This document shows positions 49,136 through 58,001 of a stretch of DNA of 64,000 nucleotides, one piece after another. A model generated the notes under the pieces. The model searched no databases, was not told the DNA's origin, and was given only the letters and a program-made list of their open reading frames with translations. This DNA is from JASHPR01 sp963808705. Lineage in GTDB: Bacteria > Actinomycetota > Actinomycetes > Streptosporangiales > Streptosporangiaceae. Every line of letters begins with the position of its first letter. Within the stretch, counting starts at the first letter, position 1. The stretch is taken from contig CAWEHB010000018.1 of the NCBI GenBank assembly GCA_963808705.1, positions 1 to 64,000 of the forward strand. Reading direction: 5' to 3'. Position numbers and translations under genes: made by a program.

Positions 49136-50761
49136 ATGACGGCTAGCCGGGACGTGGTGGTGATCGGCGGCGGCCACAACGGGCTGGTCGCCGCGGCCTA
49201 CCTGGCCCGCAGCGGGCTGAGCACGCTGGTGTGCGAGCGCCGCGGCGTGCTCGGCGGGGCCGCGGTGAGCGAGTACCCGTTCGGGCCCGATTACACGGTG
49301 ACGTCGCTGTCGTACGTGGTCTCGCTGCTGTCGCCGGGGCTGGTCCGCGACCTGCGGCTGGCCAGTCACGGCTATCACGTCTACCCGCAGGGCCCCTACT
49401 TCGCGCCCCGGGCGGACGGGCGGTACCTCAGCCTGCCCGCCGGCGCGGCGGCGCGGCGGGCCCAGATCGCGAAGTTCTCGCCCGCCGACGCCGCGGCCTA
49501 CGAGCGCTACCAGGCCCACCTGGCGCGCCTCGGCGCCATCCTCGGGCCGCTGCTGGACGAGATCCCGCCGCGGCTGGGGTCGCGGCGGCCGCAGGACCTG
49601 TGGCGGCAGGGGCTGCTGCTGCGGCACCTGCGCAAGCTCGACGAGCGAGACGCCGTTGACGTCACGCGCCTGCTCACCGGCAGCGTCGCCGACCTGGTCG
49701 AGCGCTATTTCTCCAGCGACGCCATGCGCGGGCTGCTGTCGGTGTCCGGCGTGATCGGGACCTGGGCCGGGCCCCGGTCGAGCGGCACGGCCTACGTGAT
49801 GCTGCACCACCACATCGGCGACACCGGCGGCCAGGCGGGCGCGTGGGGCTTCCCGCGGGGCGGCATGGGCGGGGTCACCCGGGCGCTGGCCGCCGCGGCC
49901 CGCTCGCTCGGCGCCGAGATCCGCACCGACGCCGAGGTCGCCAGGATCCGCACCCGCGCGGGCCGGGTGACCGGGGTGACGCTCGCCACGGGCGAGGACA
50001 TCGACGCGGCGACCGTGGTCACGACCGCGCACCCGCAGATCTCGTTCCTGCGGCTGCTCGATCCCGCCGTGCTGCCGCCCGGGTTCGTCGAGGACATCCG
50101 CGGCTGGCAGACCCGCAGCGGTACCGTGAAGATCAACCTGGCGCTCGGCAGGCTCCCGGTGTTTGCCAGCCATCCCGAATTCGACCCGCAGGTACACGGC
50201 GGGACGATCGTGCTGGCCGAGAGCCTGGATGACATCGAGACCGCGTTCCAGGACGCGGTCTCGGGCCGGCCGTCGTCGGTTCCCTTCGCCGACATCTGCA
50301 TTCCGAGCGTCTTCGACGACTCGCTCGCCCCCGCGGGGCAGCACGTGATGTCGCTGTTCACCCAGTGGGTGCCGCACCGGTATGCCGGGGCCCCGCAGGA
50401 GAAGGCGCTGGCCGCCTACGCCGACCGGGTGATCGCCCGGGTGGAGACGGTGGCTCCCGGCTTCACCGGCTCGATCCTGCACCGCCAGGTGATCGGCCCG
50501 CACCAGATGCAGCAGGAATACGGGCTGGTCGGGGGAAACATCTTCCACGGCGAGCTGAGCCTGGGCCAGATGTTCCACGCCCGGCCTGCCGCGGGCTACG
50601 CGGACCTGCGCACGCCGGTCCGCGGGCTGTACCAGGCGGGCTCGGCCACGCACGGCGGCGGCGGCGTGACCGGCATACCGGGCCGTAACGTGGTGCGCCA
50701 GATCCTCGCCGACACCAGGGCCGCCCGCTGGCGGGCCCGGGCCCGGATGCCGGTGCCGTAG
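49136..50761 (+). CDS. Phytoene-dehydrogenase-like FAD oxidoreductase
   Basis: A 541-residue amine-oxidase/CrtI-type flavoprotein of the PYROXD2-like subgroup. The Rossmann motif VVVIGGGHNGLVAAAYLARSG and the second FAD contact GLYQAGSATHGGGGVTGIPGRNVV are clear. No other carotenoid genes are nearby, so it is probably not a carotenoid desaturase. The TAG stop overlaps a TAGCCT that may be the -10 of the next gene. Confidence 0.85.
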   Translation: MTASRDVVVIGGGHNGLVAAAYLARSGLSTLVCERRGVLGGAAVSEYPFGPDYTVTSLSYVVSLLSPGLVRDLRLASHGYHVYPQGPYFAPRADGRYLSLPAGAAARRAQIAKFSPADAAAYERYQAHLARLGAILGPLLDEIPPRLGSRRPQDLWRQGLLLRHLRKLDERDAVDVTRLLTGSVADLVERYFSSDAMRGLLSVSGVIGTWAGPRSSGTAYVMLHHHIGDTGGQAGAWGFPRGGMGGVTRALAAAARSLGAEIRTDAEVARIRTRAGRVTGVTLATGEDIDAATVVTTAHPQISFLRLLDPAVLPPGFVEDIRGWQTRSGTVKINLALGRLPVFASHPEFDPQVHGGTIVLAESLDDIETAFQDAVSGRPSSVPFADICIPSVFDDSLAPAGQHVMSLFTQWVPHRYAGAPQEKALAAYADRVIARVETVAPGFTGSILHRQVIGPHQMQQEYGLVGGNIFHGELSLGQMFHARPAAGYADLRTPVRGLYQAGSATHGGGGVTGIPGRNVVRQILADTRAARWRARARMPVP

Positions 50762-50764
50762 CCT
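50759..50764 (+). promoter_or_regulatory. Predicted -10 of leaderless ASCH gene
   Basis: TAGCCT begins with the TAG stop of the upstream gene. Six bases separate it from GTG 50771. Confidence 0.35.
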
Positions 50765-50770
50765 CGGCCT

Positions 50771-51058
50771 GTGGAGTTCAGCCGGGAACTGCGCGACGAC
50801 GTGATCTCGGGCGACCTAACCGTCTCCTTCCGGCTCTGGCGCCGGCCGAAGGTGAAGGTGGGAGGCCGGTATCCGGTCGGCCCCGCGTACATCGAGATTG
50901 ACTCCGTCGAGCTGATGCCCTTCGCCTCCATCACCGCCGACGACGTGCGCCGATGCGGCGAGCCGGACCGGGAGTCGCTTCGTCGGCGGGCGGCCCACGC
51001 GGGCCCGATCGGCGACGACACGCTGCTGTACCGAATCGAGTTCCACCTCGCGCCGTGA
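50771..51058 (+). CDS. ASCH-domain (PUA-like) protein
   Basis: A 95-residue protein: SFRLWRRPKVKVGGRYPVG, IEIDSVELMPFASITADDVRRCGEPDRESLRRRAAHAGPI and LLYRIEFHL. The layout agrees with ASCH domains, small PUA-superfamily modules thought to bind RNA or nucleobases. Standalone ASCH proteins include an amidohydrolase of N4-acetylcytidine in E. coli, but this one cannot be assigned an activity. Confidence 0.78.
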   Translation: MEFSRELRDDVISGDLTVSFRLWRRPKVKVGGRYPVGPAYIEIDSVELMPFASITADDVRRCGEPDRESLRRRAAHAGPIGDDTLLYRIEFHLAP

Positions 51059-51145
51059 AGTACCCGGATACCCGGGGGAAACGGGACCGGTATCGGCCAT
51101 ACTTGCGCGAAGGCCGCTTGGGGGCCGTATCCGATCTTCGCGACG

Positions 51146-52420
51146 GTGGGGGAGCTGACGGCAATGGCCGGACCCGTAACGATGGCCGTGCTCGGCACGG
51201 GCGCCCGAGGCAGTGTCTACGCCGGCTTCGCCGAGCAGTTCCCGGACCGGGCCCGGGTGGTGGCGGTCGCCGACCCTCGCGCCGATCGCCGGGACGCGCT
51301 GGCCGACCAGCTCGCCGTGGCCGACGGGCAGCGGTTCCGTGACTGGCGGGAGCTGGCCGAGCGGCCACGGCTGGCCGACGCGGTGCTCGTGACCACGCCG
51401 GACCGCGAGCACGCCGCCCCGGCCGCCCGCTTCGCCGAGCTGGGCTACCACGTGCTGCTCGAGAAGCCGATCGCGCCCACCTGGGCCGAATGCGTCGAGG
51501 CGGTCCAGGCGGTGGAGCGGGCCGGGGTCATCCTGGCGGTCTGCCACGTGATGCGGTACACGCCCTACACCGAGGCGGTGAAGCAGGTCGTGGCCAGCGG
51601 CCGGCTGGGCCAGATCGTCGGCGTGGAGCACCTGGAGCCGATCGGCTGGTGGCACTTCGCCCACTCCTACGTGCGCGGCAACTGGCGCCGGGCGGACGGG
51701 TCCGGGCCCAGCGTGCTGACCAAGTGCTGCCACGACCTCGACTGGCTGCGCTACCTCGTCGGCAGGCCGGCGGTCTCGGTGTCCAGCCGCGGCGCGCTGC
51801 ATCACTTCACCGCGGCGAACCGGCCGGCCGGCGCCGCCGACCGCTGCCTGGACTGCTCCCTGGAGCCGACCTGCCCGTACTCGGCCCCCCGGCTCTACCT
51901 CAGCTACCTGGGCGACCCGAAGCGGAAGCACTGGCCGCTGTCCGTCGTCACCACCGAGCTGACCGAGCCCGGGGTGCGGCAGGCGCTGCGCGATGGCCCG
52001 TACGGCCGCTGTGTCTACGCCTGCGACAACGACGTGGCCGACCACCAGGTCGTCACGATCGAGTTCGACGGCGGCGTGACGGCCACGCTGACGATGAGCG
52101 CCTTCACGCCCTTCGGCAGGCGCCGCACCCGGATCATGGGCACCCGGGCGTTCCTGGAGGGCGACGGCCATGAGGTCACGGTGACTGATTTCGTCACCGG
52201 GCATGCCGAGCCGGCCCCGGTGGCCAGCCCGGGGCCGGATTCCGGCTACGGTCACGGCGGCGGGGACTTCGGCGTGATCGGCGCCTTCGTCGATGCCATC
52301 GCGTCCGGCGACCGCTCGCTCATCTGCACCGGGCCGCAGGAGTCGCTGGACAGCCACCTGATGGCGTTCGCGGCGGAGCGCAGCCGGCAGACCGGGGAGC
52401 CGGTACGGGTGTCGGGCTGA
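51146..52420 (+). CDS. Gfo/Idh/MocA family oxidoreductase
   Basis: An NAD(P)-dependent sugar-type dehydrogenase, 424 residues. MAVLGTGARGSVYAGF is the nucleotide-binding motif, LLEKPIAPT the conserved EKP, and SVLTKCCHDLDWLRYLVGRPAVSVSSRG has the His/Asp catalytic region. A Cys-rich stretch, DRCLDCSLEPTCPYSAPR, is typical of a subgroup and may bind zinc. GTG 51146 or ATG 51164 may be the start. The substrate is unknown. Convergent with the next gene, 5 bp apart. Confidence 0.9.
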   Translation: MGELTAMAGPVTMAVLGTGARGSVYAGFAEQFPDRARVVAVADPRADRRDALADQLAVADGQRFRDWRELAERPRLADAVLVTTPDREHAAPAARFAELGYHVLLEKPIAPTWAECVEAVQAVERAGVILAVCHVMRYTPYTEAVKQVVASGRLGQIVGVEHLEPIGWWHFAHSYVRGNWRRADGSGPSVLTKCCHDLDWLRYLVGRPAVSVSSRGALHHFTAANRPAGAADRCLDCSLEPTCPYSAPRLYLSYLGDPKRKHWPLSVVTTELTEPGVRQALRDGPYGRCVYACDNDVADHQVVTIEFDGGVTATLTMSAFTPFGRRRTRIMGTRAFLEGDGHEVTVTDFVTGHAEPAPVASPGPDSGYGHGGGDFGVIGAFVDAIASGDRSLICTGPQESLDSHLMAFAAERSRQTGEPVRVSG

Positions 52421-52425
52421 CGCCG

Positions 52426-53073
52426 TCAGCCTGCCCGGGACGCTGAGCCGAACGTGAACAGCGCCTGGCCGGGCGGCCTGGCCGGCGGGGCACCGCGGAG
52501 CCGGCTGACGCCGACGCCGGTCTGGGTGCCGGTCTCGAGCGCGTCGAACGCGATCTCGTCGAAACCAGCTCGCGCAAACCAGGCGCGGACCCGCGGAGTC
52601 AGGTCGGGCGGCCGGCGGTGCCGAGTCCAGATCACGGTGGCGCCGGCGGCACACAGGGCCGGCGCCGCCTCGATGGTGCGCCTGATGTCCTGGTCGCTGA
52701 CGTTGCCGAAGATCCCGCACAGCAACAGCACGTCCGCGGGCAGCGCGTCGGCGAAGCTGCCGACCCTGGACGCGTCCGCCTGGCGCACCTCGACCCGCGG
52801 CAGCCCCGCCGCAGCGGCGCGCCGGCGGGCCAGCCCGGCGTTGCGCGCATCGGACTCGACCAGCAGGGCCCGGACATCCTCCCGGCGCGGATGACCGGGC
52901 AGCACCCCCAGGACGTCATGGCCCTGCCCGGCGCACAGGCTGACCAGCCGCACTGGCCCGTCGGGGGCCTGGTCAAGCGCCCGCGACAGGTGCCACCGGA
53001 CCCGCCGCAAGCGCGCGCTCAACGACGATGACGGGTCATCGTAAGCCTCGTGCCAGGCCACCCAGTCGCGCAC
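52426..53073 (-). CDS. Class I SAM-dependent methyltransferase-like protein
   Basis: A 215-residue protein with LVSLCAGQGHDVLGVL (motif I variant), ALLVESDARNAGLARRRA (acidic end of strand 2), VRQADASRVGSF and LLCGIFGNVSDQDI. The glycine motif is CAGQGHD, a form found in a group annotated as SAM-dependent methyltransferases. The substrate is unknown. It is 3' of the GMC oxidoreductase gene, 19 bp away, and may be co-transcribed. Confidence 0.78.
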   Translation of the reverse strand: MRDWVAWHEAYDDPSSSLSARLRRVRWHLSRALDQAPDGPVRLVSLCAGQGHDVLGVLPGHPRREDVRALLVESDARNAGLARRRAAAAGLPRVEVRQADASRVGSFADALPADVLLLCGIFGNVSDQDIRRTIEAAPALCAAGATVIWTRHRRPPDLTPRVRAWFARAGFDEIAFDALETGTQTGVGVSRLRGAPPARPPGQALFTFGSASRAG

Positions 53074-53092
53074 GCCGCAGTCCCGCCGGGCG

Positions 53093-54739
53093 CTACGACG
53101 CGGAGGCGGTGGCTAGCTCGGCGTCGGCGGGCTCCACCGAGGCGAGCGGGGCACGGCCCGAGATCAGGTCGGCCGCCCGCTCGGCGATCGCTATCGTCGG
53201 CGCGTTGGTGCCGCCCCGGGGGGCCGTGGGCATGACCGAGGCGTCCACCACCCGCAGCCCCTCGATCCCCCGGACCCGGAGCTCCGGGTCGACCACGCTG
53301 GTGAGCCTGCTGGCGGCCAGCCTGGAGTCGCCGCCCATGGCGCAGGTGCCGGCCGGGTGGTGGCCGGTCGTCAGGTTGTGCCTGATGAACTCCCTGATCT
53401 CGGCGTCGGTGTGCACGTCGCCGCCGGGCGCCAGCTCCGACTGGCACATCCTGGACGCCGGGCGCGCGGCCGCGAAGTCCCTGGCCATCCGGATCCCGGT
53501 GACCAGCGGCTCGATATCGGCCCCGTCGGACAGGTAGGCCGGGTCGATCACCGGCTTGTGCCGCGGGTCGGCGCTGCGCAGCCGGACCTGGCCCCGGCTG
53601 CCCACGGCGACCAGGGTTACCAGCAGCGAGAGGGCCCGGATCGCGGGATCGGTGAGGCCGGCGTTCTGGTACGGGGTAGGCAGCGCGTGCCACTGGAGGT
53701 CGGGCGCGGGCAGCGCCGGGTCGGAGCGGCTGAACCCGCCGGACTCGGCGATGTTCGTGGTCATCGGCCCGGAGTGCCTCAGCTGCCAGCGGGCCAGGTT
53801 CTTCCGGCCCGCCTGCTCCCACAGCCCGCGGGTCTTCGGCGTGCGCCACATGGCGGCCACCGCCGGGTGGTCGGACAGGTTCGCGCCGACCCCGGGGCTG
53901 TCCGCCAGCACGGCGATGCCGTGCGAGCGCAGGTGGTCGGCGGGACCGATCCCGGACAGCATCAGCAGCTGCGGGCTGCCGATCGCGCCGGCGGCCAGGA
54001 TGACCTCGCCTTCGGCGCGCGCCGTCTCGGCCACGCCGCGCAGCAGGTAACGCACGCCGACGGCCCGGCCGCCCGCCACCGCTATGCCGGTGACCAGGGC
54101 ATCGGTCTGCACCGTCAGGTTGGGCCGGTCCGCGGCCGGGTGCAGGTACGCGTCAGCCGCCGACCAGCGCCGGCCGTGCCGCTGCGTGACCTGGTAGAAG
54201 CCGATGCCGTCTTGCCGGGGGCCGTTGAAGTCGTCGTTGGCCGGCGCGCCGGAGTTCCGGGCCGCGTCCACGAATGCGGTGGTCAGCGACGACTTGTACC
54301 GCAGATCCTGGACCAGGAGCGGGCCGGACCCGCCGTGGTAGGCGGAGGCACCGCGGGAGTTGCCCTCGGCGCGCAGGAAGTAGGGCAGCAGGTCGGTGTA
54401 GCCCCAGCCCTCGCAGCCGTATTCGTCGCGCCAGGTGCTGTAGTCGTAGCGGCTGCCGCGGATATAGATCATCGCGTCGATCGACGATGACCCGCCGAGG
54501 GTCCTGCCGCGGGGCCAGTAGACGCAGCGGCCCGCCGCGCGCTCCTGCGGCGCCGTCTGGTAGTTCCAGTCGTACGTGCTCTGCAGGAGAAGGCTCAGCG
54601 TCGCGGGAATGCGTATCTCGTCGGCGTCATCGGGCGGTCCCGCCTCCAGCAGCAGCACCCGGGTGGCCGGGTTCTCGGACAGGCGCGCGGCGAGGACGCA
54701 GCCGGCACCGCCTGCGCCGACGATGACATAGTCATACAC
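53093..54739 (-). CDS. GMC family FAD oxidoreductase (choline dehydrogenase-like)
   Basis: A 548-residue flavoprotein: YDYVIVGAGGAGCVLAARLSE, GGSSSIDAMIYIRG, LAAGAIGSPQLLMLSGIGP and catalytic His in TGHHPAGTCAMG. Near the C-terminus the usual GNTNAPT reads GGTNAPT, so a conserved Asn near the active site is missing. Start at GTG 54739 with GGAGG six bases upstream. Divergent from the adenosyltransferase gene, with a 23-bp tandem repeat between them. Confidence 0.88.
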   Translation of the reverse strand: MYDYVIVGAGGAGCVLAARLSENPATRVLLLEAGPPDDADEIRIPATLSLLLQSTYDWNYQTAPQERAAGRCVYWPRGRTLGGSSSIDAMIYIRGSRYDYSTWRDEYGCEGWGYTDLLPYFLRAEGNSRGASAYHGGSGPLLVQDLRYKSSLTTAFVDAARNSGAPANDDFNGPRQDGIGFYQVTQRHGRRWSAADAYLHPAADRPNLTVQTDALVTGIAVAGGRAVGVRYLLRGVAETARAEGEVILAAGAIGSPQLLMLSGIGPADHLRSHGIAVLADSPGVGANLSDHPAVAAMWRTPKTRGLWEQAGRKNLARWQLRHSGPMTTNIAESGGFSRSDPALPAPDLQWHALPTPYQNAGLTDPAIRALSLLVTLVAVGSRGQVRLRSADPRHKPVIDPAYLSDGADIEPLVTGIRMARDFAAARPASRMCQSELAPGGDVHTDAEIREFIRHNLTTGHHPAGTCAMGGDSRLAASRLTSVVDPELRVRGIEGLRVVDASVMPTAPRGGTNAPTIAIAERAADLISGRAPLASVEPADAELATASAS

Positions 54740-54808
54740 GGCCAGCCTCCGCACGCAGTTCGGGACATTTGACAGATACCATACTCATCCCGTGGCCGCC
54801 GGAGGCGG

Positions 54809-54877
54809 CGATCCGGGACCACCGGCCGCGGCGATCCGGGACCACCGGCGGTGACGATCCGGGACCACCGGCCGCGC
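54809..54877. repeat. Tandem 23-bp repeat, 3 copies
   Basis: CGATCCGGGACCACCGG starts units at 54809, 54832 and 54855, each 23 bp. The unit contains GATCC and the near-palindrome CCGGGACCACCGG. They fill the regulatory gap between the divergent GMC and adenosyltransferase genes and end close to the -10 of the latter. Confidence 0.8.
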
Positions 54878-54881
54878 TCGA

Positions 54882-54887
54882 TACGGT
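54882..54887 (+). promoter_or_regulatory. Predicted -10 of leaderless adenosyltransferase gene
   Basis: TACGGT ends 7 nt before ATG 54895. There is no ribosome site. Its -35 position would fall in the last tandem repeat. Confidence 0.35.
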
Positions 54888-54894
54888 GGACCTT

Positions 54895-55500
54895 ATGTCA
54901 CGTGACCGCCGGGAGACCCCGGTCGTACTCTCCCGCATCTATACCCGCACCGGGGACGACGGCACCACGTCGCTCGGCGACGCCAGCCGCGCGGCCAAGA
55001 CCGACCCCCGGCTCGCCGCCTACGCCGATGTCGACGAGGCGAACTGCGCGATCGGCGCCGCCGTCACCCTGGGCGGCCTGCCCGCCGAGATCACCAGCCT
55101 GCTCGTCCAGTTGCAGAACGAGCTCTTCGACGTGGGCGCCGACCTGTGCAACCCGGTGTCCGCCGCGGCCGGGCCGCCGCCCTACCCGCCGCTGCGGATC
55201 AGCGAGGAGTACGTCACGCGGCTCGAGCAGGCCTGCGACCGGTTCAACGAGGGCCTGCCGGTGCTGCGGAGCTTCGTGCTTCCGGGCGGCAGCGCGGGCG
55301 CCACGGCGCTGCACACGGCCAGGGCCGTAGTCCGGCGGGCAGAGCGCAGCGCCTGGGCGGCCATCGAGGCCCACGGCGAGGCCGTGAGCCCGCTGCCGGC
55401 CAGGTACCTGAACCGGCTCTCCGACCTGCTGTTCATCCTCGCCCGGCGGGCCAACGAGCCCGACGGCGACCTGCTGTGGAAGCCGGGCGCGCAGCGCTGA
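54895..55500 (+). CDS. ATP:cob(I)alamin adenosyltransferase, PduO type
   Basis: Makes adenosylcobalamin, the cofactor of the acyl-CoA mutases. 201 residues with the PduO signature SRIYTRTGDDGTTSLGD, LQNELFDVGADL and FVLPGGSAGATALHTARAVVRRAER and the last-helix LNRLSDLLFILARRAN. The frame is open for 42 more codons upstream, but these fall in the tandem repeats. Ends 2 bp from the convergent DUF2550 gene. Confidence 0.94.
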   Translation: MSRDRRETPVVLSRIYTRTGDDGTTSLGDASRAAKTDPRLAAYADVDEANCAIGAAVTLGGLPAEITSLLVQLQNELFDVGADLCNPVSAAAGPPPYPPLRISEEYVTRLEQACDRFNEGLPVLRSFVLPGGSAGATALHTARAVVRRAERSAWAAIEAHGEAVSPLPARYLNRLSDLLFILARRANEPDGDLLWKPGAQR

Positions 55501-55502
55501 GC

Positions 55503-55952
55503 TCAGCGGAACTCGGACGCGGGCCCGGGCGGGGCGGCTTCCAGCCAGGCCAGGAACCCGGTCAGCGCGTCCTCGCTGAAGGCAAGCTCGACCCGCGCCG
55601 CGGCCGCCCCGGTATCGCACTCCACCACCACCGTGCCGGAGCCGATGCTCGTCACCTCCACCGGGTCGGGGGGGCGCCGGGATACCACGCTCAGCGCGTG
55701 CCGGGCGTAAACCTCGCCCGGGCGCAGCCGGAGCCCGAACACGGGATACCAGCACAGCTCGCCGGGCTGGTACGCGGCCAGGCCGAGCCGCCAGCGCCGG
55801 TCCCCCGCGTGCCGCAGGCCGCATTCGACGCTCCCGCCGCCGCGCTCGATCAGGGTCCTGCGGACCGCGATCCCCGTGGCGCACGCGAGCACGACGACCA
55901 GGACGACAAGGAGGAGCCAGCCGGCATCGAGCGCGAGCCTCCCCCCTGCCAA
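55503..55952 (-). CDS. DUF2550 membrane-anchored protein
   Basis: A 149-residue protein with one N-terminal transmembrane helix (about residues 11-29) and an outer domain WRLGLAAYQPGELCWYPVFGLRLRPGEVYAR. DUF2550 proteins directly follow atpC in Streptomyces and mycobacteria (Rv1312 position). The function is unknown; co-transcription with the ATP synthase operon is likely. Confidence 0.9.
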   Translation of the reverse strand: MAGGRLALDAGWLLLVVLVVVLACATGIAVRRTLIERGGGSVECGLRHAGDRRWRLGLAAYQPGELCWYPVFGLRLRPGEVYARHALSVVSRRPPDPVEVTSIGSGTVVVECDTGAAAARVELAFSEDALTGFLAWLEAAPPGPASEFR

Positions 55953-55979
55953 CCCCGGCCCTCTCCGCGCCGGCCCCGG

Positions 55980-56411
55980 TCAGGCCCGGTCGGCAGGATC
56001 GCCGGCGGCTCGGAGCAGCGCCCTGAGGTAGCGGACGTCCGCTGGCTCCTCGTCGCCGCCCGCCGAGGCCTCCGCGCGTTCCAGCGCCTCGTCGAGGGCG
56101 GCCCGGGCGGCCTTCGTGTCGACCTCTTCGGCCAGCTGCGCCTCACGGGCCAGGATCGACACCCGGTCGTCCGCCACCGAGAAGAACCCGCCGTTCACCG
56201 CGGCCACCACCTCGCCGCCGTCGCCGGCCGCGGCGTCCGGGCTGCCTTCGGGCCTGATCCGCACCAGGCTGCCCTCGGCCAGGATGCCGAGCACGGGCGT
56301 GTGGCCGGTCAGCACGCCGATGTCCCCGTCCAGGGTCTTGGCGATGACCATCCCGGCCTGGCCCGCCCAGATCTCGCCCTCCGGGACGACCAGCTCCACC
56401 CGCAGAGTCAC
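55980..56411 (-). CDS. atpC: ATP synthase epsilon subunit
   Basis: The F1 stalk subunit, 143 residues. N-terminal beta domain LRVELVVPEGEIWAGQAGMVIAKTLDGDIGVLTGHTPVLG and a C-terminal helical region (ILAREAQLAEEVDTKAARAALDEALERAE). The C-terminal ~25 residues extend beyond the usual two helices. Lies 75 bp downstream of atpD. Confidence 0.95.
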   Translation of the reverse strand: MTLRVELVVPEGEIWAGQAGMVIAKTLDGDIGVLTGHTPVLGILAEGSLVRIRPEGSPDAAAGDGGEVVAAVNGGFFSVADDRVSILAREAQLAEEVDTKAARAALDEALERAEASAGGDEEPADVRYLRALLRAAGDPADRA

Positions 56412-56486
56412 CGTGCCACCTCGCGCGACTCCATCACGACGCCACCTCGCGTGCCTGGCTCACGGTGCTTGCCTGGCGCGACTTCG

Positions 56487-58001
56487 TCACGACCGCTCCA
56501 GGTCCTTGGCCTTCTTCTCCACGTCCTCGATCCCGCCGACCATGAAGAACGCCTGTTCCGGGTACTGGTCGTACTTGCCCTCGGTGATCGCCTTGAACGA
56601 CGCGATGGTCTCGTTCAGCGGGACGAACACCCCCGGCTGGCCGGTGAACTGCTGGGCGACGAACATCGGGTGGGACAGGAACCGCTCGATCCGCCGCGCG
56701 CGCTGCACGGTGACCCGGTCCTCCTCGGACAGCTCGTCGATGCCGAGGATCGCGATGATGTCCTGCAGCTCCTTGTACCGCTGCAGGATCCGCTGCACCT
56801 CGCGCGCCACGTCGTAGTGCTCCTGCCCGACGTACGCCGCGCTCAGGATCCGCGAGGTGGAGTCGAGCGGGTCCACCGCGGGGAAGATCCCCTTCTGGGT
56901 GATCTCGCGGGACAGCACCGTGGTCGCGTCCAGGTGAGCGAACACGGTATGCGGCGCCGGGTCGGTGATGTCGTCCGCGGGCACGTAGATGGCCTGCATG
57001 GACGTGATCGAGTGGCCGCGGGTCGAGGTGATCCGCTCCTGCAGCTCGCCCATCTCGTCGGCCAGCGTCGGCTGGTAGCCCACCGCCGACGGCATCCGGC
57101 CGAGCAGCGTGGACACCTCCGAGCCCGCCTGGGTGAACCGGAAGATGTTGTCGATGAACAGCAGCACGTCCAGGCCCTCTACGTCCCGGAAGTACTCGGC
57201 CATCGTGAGCGCGGACAGGCCGACCCGCAGCCGGGTGCCGGGCGGCTCGTCCATCTGCCCGAAGACCAGCGCGGTGTCCTTGATGACGTTGGACTCGGTC
57301 ATCTCGATGAACAGGTCGTTGCCCTCACGGGTCCGCTCGCCCACGCCGGCGAACACCGAGACCCCGCCGAAGTTCTTCGCCACCCGGGTGATCATCTCCT
57401 GGATCAGCACGGTCTTGCCCACCCCGGCCCCGCCGAACAGGCCGATCTTGCCGCCCCGGACGTACGGGGTGAGCAGGTCGAGAACCTTGATCCCGGTCTC
57501 CAGGATCTCGGTCCTCGACTCCAGCTGGTCGAAGGCCGGCGGGTCGCGGTGGATCCCCCACCGCTCGGTGATCTTCAGCGTGGACGTCGGCACGTCCAGG
57601 GTCTCGCCGAGGACGTTGAACACGTGGCCCTTGGTGACGTCCCCCACCGGCACCGTGATGGGCCCGCCGGTGTCGGTGACCACGGCGTCGCGGACCAGGC
57701 CGTCGGTCGGCTGCATGGAAATGGTCCGGACCACGTTGTCCCCGATGTCCTGGGCGACCTCCAGGGTCAGCCTCCTTTCGTTCCCCTGGTCCCCCTCGCT
57801 CCCCTCGATTTCCTCGGTTACCTCACTGTTCAGCGCCGTGTTCACGTGCAGGGCGTTGTAGATGCCGGGAATCTGCTCGGCCGGGAACTCCACGTCGACA
57901 ACCGGACCGATGACGCGCACGACCCGGCCGGTGCCACGCTGTTCGGCTGCCCCGTCCTGGCCTGCGGTGTTCTCTTGGGTAGCGGTCATGGTGCTGCTCA
58001 C
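56487..58001 (-). CDS. atpD: ATP synthase beta subunit
   Basis: The catalytic F1 subunit. P-loop GGAGVGKTV, catalytic Glu in GVGERTREGNDL, LLFIDNIFRFTQAGSEVS and DELSEEDR near the end. The GTG at 58001 overlaps the atpG stop; ATG 57989 four codons on matches the usual MTxT-type start. An acidic insert (EIEGSEGDQGNERR, residues ~65-78) is longer than in E. coli but seen in actinobacteria. Confidence 0.97.
   Translation of the reverse strand: MSSTMTATQENTAGQDGAAEQRGTGRVVRVIGPVVDVEFPAEQIPGIYNALHVNTALNSEVTEEIEGSEGDQGNERRLTLEVAQDIGDNVVRTISMQPTDGLVRDAVVTDTGGPITVPVGDVTKGHVFNVLGETLDVPTSTLKITERWGIHRDPPAFDQLESRTEILETGIKVLDLLTPYVRGGKIGLFGGAGVGKTVLIQEMITRVAKNFGGVSVFAGVGERTREGNDLFIEMTESNVIKDTALVFGQMDEPPGTRLRVGLSALTMAEYFRDVEGLDVLLFIDNIFRFTQAGSEVSTLLGRMPSAVGYQPTLADEMGELQERITSTRGHSITSMQAIYVPADDITDPAPHTVFAHLDATTVLSREITQKGIFPAVDPLDSTSRILSAAYVGQEHYDVAREVQRILQRYKELQDIIAILGIDELSEEDRVTVQRARRIERFLSHPMFVAQQFTGQPGVFVPLNETIASFKAITEGKYDQYPEQAFFMVGGIEDVEKKAKDLERS

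Noticed and set aside
54809..54877. CRISPR array
   Set aside because: The 23-bp units are contiguous with no spacers.
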